Assembly (NCBI GenBank): GCA_002390845.1
Contig: DGQT01000050.1
Coordinates: forward strand, 1-64,000
DNA: 64,000 nt
Direction: 5' to 3'
Source: Chitinophagaceae bacterium UBA4407
GTDB lineage: Bacteria; Bacteroidota; Bacteroidia; Chitinophagales; Chitinophagaceae
Under the pieces are notes generated by a model that ran no database searches, was not told the DNA's origin, and saw nothing but the letters and a program-made list of their open reading frames with translations. A program made the translations under genes and the position numbers. Shown one piece after another: positions 7,203-15,800 of this stretch. Position 1 is the stretch's first letter, and each line of letters opens with the position of its first letter.

Positions 7203-10200
7203 ATGCTGAAGTTTATTTCCAAACTGTTAGGCGGTAATAAGAGCGAGAAGGATGTGAAAGTTTTAGAACCTGTGGTAACACAGATCAATCAGTATTTCCA
7301 GCAATACCAGTCGCTTTCCAACGACGGATTAAGAAGCAAAACGCAGGAATTTAAGCAGCGCATAAATGATTATCTGAAAGATATCGATGCTACTATTGAA
7401 AGTAAAAAGCAATCAGCAGAAGCTTTACCTGAAGCTGAAATTCAGGGCCGCGATGCCATTTACCAGGAGGTGGATCTACTGATTAAAGACCGTGATAAAA
7501 AGATTGAAGAAATACTGGAAAAATTACTGCCCGAAGCGTTTGCAGTGGTTAAAGAAACAGCTCATCGTTTTAAAGATCATACCGAACTGGAAGTAACGGC
7601 CACACAGCACGACCGCGACCTGAGCGTGAAGAAAGACTATATAAGAATAGAAGGTGATAAAGCGATTTACAGAAATTCATGGACTGCAGGTGGCGGCCAG
7701 GTTACCTGGAATATGATGCATTATGATGTGCAATTGATTGGAGGTATGGTTTTGCACGAGGGTAAGATTGCAGAAATGGCAACGGGTGAAGGTAAAACCC
7801 TGGTATCTACATTACCGGCTTATCTTAATGCATTGCCGGGTGAGGGAGTTCACATTGTAACAGTAAACGATTACCTGGCACGCCGTGACTCTGAATGGAA
7901 CGGCCCCATTTATGAGTGGTTGGGTTTAACCGTTGATTGTATTGATAAACACACGCCCAATAGCGCAGACCGCCGTAAAGCATACCTGGCAGATATTACT
8001 TATGGTACCAATAACGAATTTGGTTTCGATTATCTGCGCGATAACATGGTACACAACCCCGATGAAATGGTGCAGCGAAAGCACCATTATGCAATGGTTG
8101 ACGAGGTAGACTCTGTATTAATCGATGATGCCCGAACGCCATTAATTATATCGGGGCCTGTAGGTCATGTAGATAATATAGAGCAGTTTTTTGAACTAAA
8201 GCCAAGGATTGAAAAGTTAGTAGATTCTCAGAAGCGTGTTATTAACCAGTGTTTAAATGAAGCACGTAAAAAACTGGCAGAAGGCAACGATGATCCTAAA
8301 GATGGTGGTTTGGCTTTATTCAGGGCACATCGTGGATTGCCTAAAACAAGTGCACTCATTAAATTCCTGAGCGAGCCGGGAATCCGTCAAAAACTACAAC
8401 GCACAGAAAATTATTATCTGGCCGATCAGCAAAAAGAAATGCCTAAGGCAGACGAAGAATTGTATTTCTACATCGATGAAAAAAACAACTCCGTTGAATT
8501 AACTGATAAAGGTATTGCATTGATTACCCGTGCAGGCGAAGACCCGCAATTCTTTGTTATACCTGACATTGGTGTAGACCTTGCGAATATTGATAACAAC
8601 ACGGCATTATCCGCAGAAGAAAAAATAAAAGAAAAGGAAGTTTTATTAAGCGAATATGGCACCAAGAGCGACCGTATTCATACGGTACAGCAACTCTTAA
8701 AAGCATATACACTCTTCGATAAAGATGTGGAATATGTAGTAATGGATGGTGCTGTAAAAATTGTTGATGAACAAACAGGCCGTATTCTTGATGGCCGCCG
8801 CTACAGTGATGGTTTGCACCAGGCACTCGAAGCAAAAGAAAATGTAAAGATCGAAGCCACCACACAAACCTACGCTACTGTTACGCTTCAGAACTACTTC
8901 CGTATGTACCACAAATTGTGTGGTATGACGGGTACTGCTGAAACAGAAGCAGCAGAGTTGTGGAGCATTTATAAATTAGATGTGGTTACGGTTCCCACCA
9001 ATGTTACTGCAATAAGAAAAGATGAGGAAGATCTTGTATATAAAACCAAGCGAGAAAAATACGGGGCCGTAATAGAAAAGATAGAAGAATTGCGCAATGC
9101 AGGCCGCCCGGTACTGGTGGGTACCACATCGGTAGAAGTAAGTGAATTGCTCAGCCGTATGCTCAAGCAAAAACAAATCCCGCATAATGTACTCAATGCC
9201 AAGCAGCACGCCAGGGAAGCACAGGTTGTTGCAGAAGCTGGTTTTGCAGGTGCTATTACTATTGCCACAAATATGGCCGGTCGTGGTACCGACATTAAAC
9301 TTGGGCCGGGTGTTAAAGAAGCCGGTGGTTTGGCCATCATTGGCACAGAACGACACGAGAGCCGCCGTGTAGACAGGCAGTTGCGTGGCCGTGCGGGCCG
9401 GCAGGGCGATCCGGGTTCAACACAATTTTACGTATCGCTCGAAGATGACCTGATGCGTATGTTTGGTAGTGAACGTATTGCTAAAGTAATGGACTTTGCT
9501 GGTTACAAACCTGGTGAAGTAATCCAGCACAGCATGATCACCAAGAGCATAGAAAGGGCACAACGCAAAGTAGAAGAAAACAATTTTGGCATCCGTAAAC
9601 GTTTGCTGGAGTACGATGATGTAATGAACAAACAACGTACGGTGGTTTATACCAAACGCAGTCACGCCTTGTTTGGCGAACGCCTCGCACTCGATCTTGA
9701 CAACGCATTTTACGATGTTGCCGAAGGTCTTGTAAATACCTTCAAAGACAACAATGATTTCGAAGGCTTCAGGCTTGAAGTGATTGTGAACTTTGGGATG
9801 GATACAACCATCAATGCAGAAGAATTTCAAAAGGAAAATGAAACCAGGCTTACAACAAAATTATATACCGAAGCATCAGAAAACTACCAGCAAAAACGCA
9901 AAGCGCTCATGCAGCATGTAATACCGGTATTCAAAAATATCAGGCAATCGCAGGGGCAGCATATTGAAAATGTGGTAGTGCCATTTACTGATGGCAGAAG
10001 AAGTTTGCAGGTATTGGCAAACTTAGAAAAAACGCTTAGTGGCAATGGTGCAGAATTGGCAAACGCTCTTGAAAAAACCATTACGCTGGCATTTATTGAT
10101 GATGCCTGGAAAGAACACCTTCGCGCCATGGACGATCTTAAACAAAGTGTGCAAACAGCACATTACGAACAAAAAGATCCTTTGGTAATTTATAAAGGCG

Positions 10201-10529
10201 AGGCATACATGCTCTTCAAACAAATGGATGCAGGTGTAAACAAAGACATGGTAAATTTCCTTTGCCATGCCGATATACCCGCCGAACAACGCCAGCCCCA
10301 GCAAATAAAAGAAGGCCGCGAACAAAAGACCGACATGAGCCGCATGCACGCCAATAAAGCACAGATCGATGCAGCAGGCCAGGATTACGCCGCCAACGAA
10401 GGCGATTACCTTGACCCCACACCTGTAAAACAGGAGCCTGTAAAAGTTGGCCCTAAGATTGGCCGCAACGACCCCTGCCCATGCGGTAGCGGAAAAAAAT
10501 ATAAAAACTGTCACGGAAAAGACTTATAA
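7203..10529 (+). CDS. secA: SecA preprotein translocase ATPase
   Basis: Motor that drives proteins through SecYEG at the inner membrane. The 1108-residue length is typical for Bacteroidota SecA, which is longer than the roughly 900 residues of E. coli. Walker A MATGEGKTLVS is near residue 195, the DEAD-like motif VDEVDSVLIDDARTPL near residue 300, and the second nucleotide-binding fold carries IATNMAGRGTDI and QLRGRAGRQGDPG. Residues around 330-460 (for example after GHVDNIEQFFELKP) form the extra insertion of the group. The C-terminus is a zinc-binding SEC-C tail, NDPCPCGSGKKYKNCH, that contacts SecB or ribosomes in other bacteria. It stands alone and ends in a terminator. Confidence 0.98.
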   Translation: MLKFISKLLGGNKSEKDVKVLEPVVTQINQYFQQYQSLSNDGLRSKTQEFKQRINDYLKDIDATIESKKQSAEALPEAEIQGRDAIYQEVDLLIKDRDKKIEEILEKLLPEAFAVVKETAHRFKDHTELEVTATQHDRDLSVKKDYIRIEGDKAIYRNSWTAGGGQVTWNMMHYDVQLIGGMVLHEGKIAEMATGEGKTLVSTLPAYLNALPGEGVHIVTVNDYLARRDSEWNGPIYEWLGLTVDCIDKHTPNSADRRKAYLADITYGTNNEFGFDYLRDNMVHNPDEMVQRKHHYAMVDEVDSVLIDDARTPLIISGPVGHVDNIEQFFELKPRIEKLVDSQKRVINQCLNEARKKLAEGNDDPKDGGLALFRAHRGLPKTSALIKFLSEPGIRQKLQRTENYYLADQQKEMPKADEELYFYIDEKNNSVELTDKGIALITRAGEDPQFFVIPDIGVDLANIDNNTALSAEEKIKEKEVLLSEYGTKSDRIHTVQQLLKAYTLFDKDVEYVVMDGAVKIVDEQTGRILDGRRYSDGLHQALEAKENVKIEATTQTYATVTLQNYFRMYHKLCGMTGTAETEAAELWSIYKLDVVTVPTNVTAIRKDEEDLVYKTKREKYGAVIEKIEELRNAGRPVLVGTTSVEVSELLSRMLKQKQIPHNVLNAKQHAREAQVVAEAGFAGAITIATNMAGRGTDIKLGPGVKEAGGLAIIGTERHESRRVDRQLRGRAGRQGDPGSTQFYVSLEDDLMRMFGSERIAKVMDFAGYKPGEVIQHSMITKSIERAQRKVEENNFGIRKRLLEYDDVMNKQRTVVYTKRSHALFGERLALDLDNAFYDVAEGLVNTFKDNNDFEGFRLEVIVNFGMDTTINAEEFQKENETRLTTKLYTEASENYQQKRKALMQHVIPVFKNIRQSQGQHIENVVVPFTDGRRSLQVLANLEKTLSGNGAELANALEKTITLAFIDDAWKEHLRAMDDLKQSVQTAHYEQKDPLVIYKGEAYMLFKQMDAGVNKDMVNFLCHADIPAEQRQPQQIKEGREQKTDMSRMHANKAQIDAAGQDYAANEGDYLDPTPVKQEPVKVGPKIGRNDPCPCGSGKKYKNCHGKDL

Positions 10530-10532
10530 AAT

Positions 10533-10565
10533 AAAAGCCTCTCTTAAACGGGAGGTTTTTTATTT
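10533..10565 (+). terminator. Terminator after secA
   Basis: CCTCTC / GGGAGG stem with a TTAAAC loop, flanked by AAAAG and TTTTTTATTTT, starting a few bases after the secA stop. Confidence 0.85.
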
Positions 10566-10581
10566 TATGTACGGGATGAAG

Positions 10582-10652
10582 TAATTCTATGGAGCTTTTG
10601 TTGTGTCACTCACTTGTACGGTTGGATTATGAAGCATCTCTTACCGTAGCGA
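10582..10652. repeat. Palindromic element, B arm with GGATTATGAAGCATC side
   Basis: TATGGAGCTTTT leads into the B arm at 10600-10619, followed by GGTTGGATTATGAAGCATC and TTACCGTAGCG. The sequence after the arm recurs at 12119-12195, so it is a loop subtype of its own. Confidence 0.8.
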
Positions 10653-10900
10653 ACCGCATTTCCTGCTATACACAAAAGCTATGAAAGGAAACTCCGCAGA
10701 AGAGAAAAATTACGCTCTCATGCCGTTATTACGACGAAGGAGAAATCTCATTCATTTTCAGTCAGGGAATGTATAAGACTACGCTATCACTCCGTCATTA
10801 CTTTCCCGAAGTCTCATGTTTACTACTTTTTGCTGCATTGGTTTGGCGCATTACTTGCCGGTTAAGCCAGAGTGAAACCTGTTTTCCTTTTTATTTAATT
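10653..10900. other. Gene-free stretch with a second, unrelated repeat-like sequence
   Basis: No reading frame of note. The segment around 10721-10752 reads ATGCCGTTATTACGACGAAGG followed by AGAAATCTC, and CACTCCGTCATTAC occurs at 10788-10801. This resembles the CGTCATTACGACGAAGG-type repeats scattered in many Bacteroidota genomes. The match is from memory and only this partial pair is seen here. Confidence 0.4.
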
Positions 10901-10904
10901 GATA

Positions 10905-11840
10905 CTATAACTTCTTTCCAGAAAGGGTTTTTGTAATTTTCATTTTTACCGGCACATCTCTGCCCATAACCTGGAAAGTGCCTTCAAGTGATGTATTTGA
11001 TTTGCCTTTCTGCAAAAGACCGGTGCGCATATCAATTTTATAATTTCCTTCCTGGTTGCCTTGCAGTGTGGTGGTAACAGATGTACCCAGAATATCTGCC
11101 GTGCTGCTCGTTTTATTAAAATCTGAAACCGCATCAACAGACGCAATACTATCTGCTATAGAAGTGAGTATATAACTGGTTGTTATATCTAATTTAAGTT
11201 CAGGTGCTACCGGTTGCTGTTTTGTCCAGCTTTCGCCAACACGCAAAGCAGAATCGGGAAACAGGCTTAAACTTTCTATATTATTTTTTATAAACCCATT
11301 GCCAAATAAGCTATTCAGCTCATTGCGCAATTGGCTTTTTTGGGCCTCATCTGCAATACCCCCTTTTACCATTATTTTATCAATCAGTTCATCGTATCCA
11401 CTGGTAGCGGTTATGGTTCCTTTGCTGTTTATGTTAACTGATAAAGAGCTGCCTTTTAGTGCACCCAATAATTTTTCAACAGGGTCGAGTGAAAATGCGG
11501 AATGGGCCGCATCCATTTCTGTTTTGCTATCGCCCTTTTGTGTTTTAATATGAATACTGTCAAAAGTTATTTTAAGCTTAAAGCCATTGCCTCTATCAGC
11601 TACTATTTCGTATAATAAACCAACGAGCATACTATTGCTGTTTTTCACTTCCTGGTCATTTACCTTAAAATCAGTTGCTGTTTCATTGCTTATTGTATAA
11701 TAATATTTTAACCCTGTTCCCAAATGCAAACCAGGTTTATACGTTTGTTCTACAGCACTTTGTCCTGGCTCACTGCATGAATAAATCAACAGGGAAAAGA
11801 ATAAAATACAGCAGGTAATAATTTTTTTAAACGGCCCCAT
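10905..11840 (-). CDS. Lipoprotein of the DUF6263 kind
   Basis: Probable lipoprotein of 311 residues with a lipobox LIYSC (Cys22) after a hydrophobic stretch, so likely anchored in the outer membrane. The body alternates short beta strands (GLKYYYTISNETATDFKV, VGLLYEIVADRGNGFKLKITFDS) and includes a conserved-looking FPDSALRVGESWTKQ segment; this pattern resembles the DUF6263 family of Bacteroidota lipoproteins, whose role is unknown. It is monocistronic; the gaps on both sides carry palindromic elements. The start at 11840 gives a short positive N-terminus before the hydrophobic core. Confidence 0.7.
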   Translation of the reverse strand: MGPFKKIITCCILFFSLLIYSCSEPGQSAVEQTYKPGLHLGTGLKYYYTISNETATDFKVNDQEVKNSNSMLVGLLYEIVADRGNGFKLKITFDSIHIKTQKGDSKTEMDAAHSAFSLDPVEKLLGALKGSSLSVNINSKGTITATSGYDELIDKIMVKGGIADEAQKSQLRNELNSLFGNGFIKNNIESLSLFPDSALRVGESWTKQQPVAPELKLDITTSYILTSIADSIASVDAVSDFNKTSSTADILGTSVTTTLQGNQEGNYKIDMRTGLLQKGKSNTSLEGTFQVMGRDVPVKMKITKTLSGKKL

Positions 11841-12030
11841 GGTTATTAATTTTTTAAGAAGTCAGCGTACATATTGAGAAGATAAAAATAGCATAAGTCC
11901 ACCTGATGCAGGCGGTTAATAAGAAATAATATTTAAGATTATTATTGATAATTATGCTATTTCGAAATTTCAATTTTAATACATAAAAATTTCACTTATG
12001 CTATGCTTTAGTAAAACTCAATAGCATTAT

Positions 12031-12195
12031 CAAAAGTATAAGGGTGCGACGCAAGTAAAGTTCAATTTATAACCTAATGCCAGGTACATTAATTCTATAA
12101 TTTTTTTGTTACCAGCAATTGCATTTTATGGCATCGCGTGTTGTGTCACACTCTTGTACTTTCGGATTATAATGCAACTTTAACCGTAGCGTAGA
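12031..12195. repeat. Two palindromic element parts: A arm (minus) and B-like arm (plus)
   Basis: AGGGTGCGACGCAAGTAAAG at 12041-12060 is a minus-oriented A arm; GTTGTGTCACACTCTTGTAC at 12140-12159 is a mixed form, B-like in its first half and A-like in its second half, followed by TTTCGGATTATAATGCA and ACCGTAGCG as at 10582-10652. The arms point away from each other. A mixed arm suggests recombination between A and B types. The rest of 11841-12328 shows nothing else. Confidence 0.75.
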
Positions 12196-12328
12196 TTTAC
12201 TGGGAGAATTGAACATCAAGACCGCAAATCCTTTCGCAACTTCTCTCGTGTTCGGGAGAAAGTCTTTTATCTTAATCTTAAGTTTCATATCTTTATTTGG
12301 AAGACTTAAAACAACTATAAATCGGGTA

Positions 12329-12811
12329 TTATTGATATTTATTTGCTCGTTCTTTAACTACTTTATCAGTTGCAATAAAAATTTCAAAATTTCCATTTAG
12401 TATATCAGTTGCATATTTTTTTAAATTATCAGCAAAAGCAGAAACATATAGTGTTAATCCTTTTTCTTTATCGTAGTATTCAGATTTGCTACCATATTGA
12501 TAAGCTGGTTTAATCAAAGCTGAAGGGTTTCGAAGATTTATTATATCATCTAAACCATACCCATATAGAAGCGTGTCATTTTTAATAATATGTGGATTTT
12601 CAATCAGTTTCCCATCTATAAGCTTATAAAGCAAAATAAAGATATATGCCTCCCCAAACTCATAAGTAATTTTAATTCCAACCTTGTTGTTTAAATATAT
12701 CATTTCATAACCCCAATTATGCTCGCAACATTTAGTGAGTTGAAAATCAAAATCTAATTCAAGAAATTTAAATTGTGTTTTCGCAATTATATCAAAACTT
12801 GGGCTATTCAT
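12329..12811 (-). CDS. Probable immunity protein for the RHS toxin tip
   Basis: Cytosolic-looking 160-residue protein with no signal peptide, beginning MNSPSFDIIAKTQFKFLELD. It starts 2 bp after the stop of the RHS gene on the same strand, the place where immunity genes of polymorphic toxins lie. It is clearly more A+T-rich than the RHS core, as expected for an exchangeable toxin-immunity module. No family is recognised. A regular mix of beta strands (YEMIYLNNKVGIKITYEF, AYIFILLYKLIDG) and C-terminal helices is compatible with a small immunity fold. The function rests on position and composition, not on homology. Confidence 0.6.
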   Translation of the reverse strand: MNSPSFDIIAKTQFKFLELDFDFQLTKCCEHNWGYEMIYLNNKVGIKITYEFGEAYIFILLYKLIDGKLIENPHIIKNDTLLYGYGLDDIINLRNPSALIKPAYQYGSKSEYYDKEKGLTLYVSAFADNLKKYATDILNGNFEIFIATDKVVKERANKYQ

Positions 12812-12813
12812 AT

Positions 12814-15800
12814 TTATCGTGGTAGTTTAATTACTGGATAATTTCTTTGTTTCAAAATACTTTGCTCTAATTCATAGAAAGGGCTTCGTGTTAGCCGAGT
12901 AGGATCTATTCCTTTATCGTAAATTTTATATCCTTGATTGATTTTTGAATTTATCCATCTATCATTCCGAGCTAATGAAGCCGCTAATTCTTCTAAAGTC
13001 AACAATCTATTTTTTGGGAAATTTTTCCCCCATGCTTGATACCATTTTGCATTGATCCCCTGTTTTTGTAGTTCTTTAGCAGTAGATTTAACTACTTGCA
13101 TACCTTCACCAATTACAATGGATTTTTCCGACCCAGTTGCAAGAACTTTTTCTGCCGTACCTGTTTCAATTCCGCCTATTGGCATAATGTAAGCAAGTGT
13201 ATTGCCGAAGGATTTTATGGCTTGATTATTATTCACATGACCTCCACCCAAATGCTGTTTATACGCTCTGTCTCTAAAAAGTTGAACTGAAACATAAATA
13301 TCGTCTGCAATAGAATAAGTTGCTTTACCCAGAAAAGATTCAGAATTCGACCAATTGTCCATCGCTCCTGGTGTATATGTTCTTATTGTAGCTTGAGGCG
13401 GTGAATTATTAAATGATAATATAGGTCTAGGGGCAAGTCTTGTATTATCAGAAATAGCTACTCCAATTTTTGTAACATTAACTGTTAGACTTGTAATATT
13501 CAATCCACTTGCAGCAGTTTTTTCGACGACCTTTGTAGCACCAGCTTGTAAACCAGGCAGAAATAATCTTGATTCTGTTGTATAACTGTACGAAAAATTT
13601 AATACCGCACTTGCTTTCTCTAACCCATCCATATCAATATTAGCAATTGGCTCACAACTCGCATACTGGTAATTCGTCAACTCAGGATACTCCCAAGTCA
13701 GCGGGTCAAGCTGCGTAAACCTGCCTATCTGTGCATCATAATTCCTAAAGCCGTAATCGTACCAGTCAAGATCAGCGTCATCAAAGAGCTCTTTATCGTT
13801 GTAGAGGTTTTTGTTGTCAATGTTGCCCTCATTGGGGTCGGGCAGTTTCTGGCTGCTAATGGCTGCTATCTTTAAACCATAGGCATAATAATGGTCTTCT
13901 TCAATTATCCTTCCCCGGTTAAGCCCCACATTAAAGTTATCAAAATAAACCGGCTCTGTACTTTCATTGCTTAAATATATATAGGCATAGCCATTCTTTG
14001 GCGCTTTAATATTTGCCAGGGTAAGGCTCGCGTTGCTGCCACCAGCGTCTGCGCTAAACGCTCTTGAAGAGATGCTGCCATCGCTTACATAATTAAAACG
14101 CTCATCAAAAAATATAATGGTAAGATAAGCTTTGGGGTTAGTGCCGCCTGCATTGTTTACATCAGGTTCGGTAATATTGCCAAAGCCACTGTTGCCTGTT
14201 AGCTGTGTACCAATATTATTAGAGCCACCCTTTACCAAACTGCTGGTGCTGGTGCTGCCATTAATAACCTGCAGCAGCGCATTAATAATATCCGTGGTTA
14301 ATGTGGTGGTGCCTGCTGCATTCGTTACAGGGTTTTGGTAATAATATTGCGTTGTTGCGTTAATTACATCACCAGCCATTACTTTCAGCAGTGCATTGGG
14401 GCCTGCCATGCCTTGTGTGCTGTTTTTCGCCAGCTTGCTTACACTGCTGCCAATAAGTGCATTTTGCCAGCCGCCACCGGTGCTTTGCCCCGGTATACTG
14501 CCTACGGCAAACCTTGTTTTTACAACTTCATTACCTGCACCCGTTTGCCCGAATACCGGCTCTTCAGCAGTTGCCCTGCTGCTTTCCATTGTACATTTGT
14601 TGCTGCCGTTATGTATCTCCTCGGTCAAAATCATCCGCACATTTTCCTGGTAGTCGCGTATAAAATAATCAAACACGCCTTCCTTGCTGCCGGGCAATGC
14701 TATATTGCCATCTATTGTTAAACCATCATAACCATTGCTGGTACTTACGGGGGTTATCACCCTTATGCGCCCTTCTTCAAAATTGATGTATTGCAGCGTG
14801 TTATCCCTATACACAAACTGGTTTATATAAGTGGTGGTAACCGCCGTGCCGCCCTGTGGTGTAAATATTTTCTGTAGCTTATTGCCTTCGGCATCATACA
14901 CTATTTTTATAACGCCTTTGCCTGTAATGGTGATGGTCTCAGGCTTATCTAAAAAATTATAAATACTAATGCTGGCTCCCTTATTATTATCTACTGTAAG
15001 ATTACCATTCTTATCATACACATAATCATCTCCTGTATTGGTACCATCCTTAAAGTCACCCGATACTCCCGAGTTCTGGGTAATGACACCATCAACTACT
15101 TTTAATAATTTATTACTGTAATTGCTGTAGGTATAAGTCAGATTGTCAATATTAACGGGTGCAGATGATCCGGGCATCACACCTTTTTGTATCATGCTTA
15201 AGAGATTACCGTTAAGATCGTACGCTATTTTACTGCTGGTTGGCCCCTTAACTGAAAAATCCATTTTACTGTTATCCCATACATCAGTGGTTTTTGGTTT
15301 CTCTTTAAAAACAGCACTTGCAAGCCTGCCCGCATTATCGTAAGTGTAATCATATTTACGCTGCGCATCATCGCCCTGCGTAGTCCACAATTGCCCTGTA
15401 ACGTGGCCATCTAATTGTTTTATAGTAAAATTGGTATTGTCATCATAGCCAAGATAGAACCCAAAGAAATTACCCCATTTATCGTATTTACCCGGCGTTT
15501 TAAGCGCATAGTCTTTGTTAATGCCCGTTATTTCATTGTGTATATTGTAAGAATAGGTAAGTGCCTCCAGTTCATTTTTACCAGAGCCTGTATAACCGGG
15601 GTCAAGGTGTTTTGTCTTAAGCCTGCCCATATCATCATAGTCATACGAGGCAATGGTTTTAAAATCATTGCTGCCGGTTTCATATTTTTTTTGCACACTG
15701 GTAATCCTGCCAATATTATCGAACAGGTTTTTGGTAAGTATCCCAAAACTGCTGTATCCAGAATAAGCTGTAGAATGGCTTGAGTAAGCACTCAGCAAAC

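Noticed and set aside
8976..10514. Several long frames opposite secA
   Set aside because: secA is certain on the plus strand; the opposing frames lack motifs and starts.
14335..14721. 128-residue frame antisense to the RHS gene
   Set aside because: It mirrors a strongly coding stretch on the other strand; composition (Cys, His, Tyr rich) is typical of a shadow frame.
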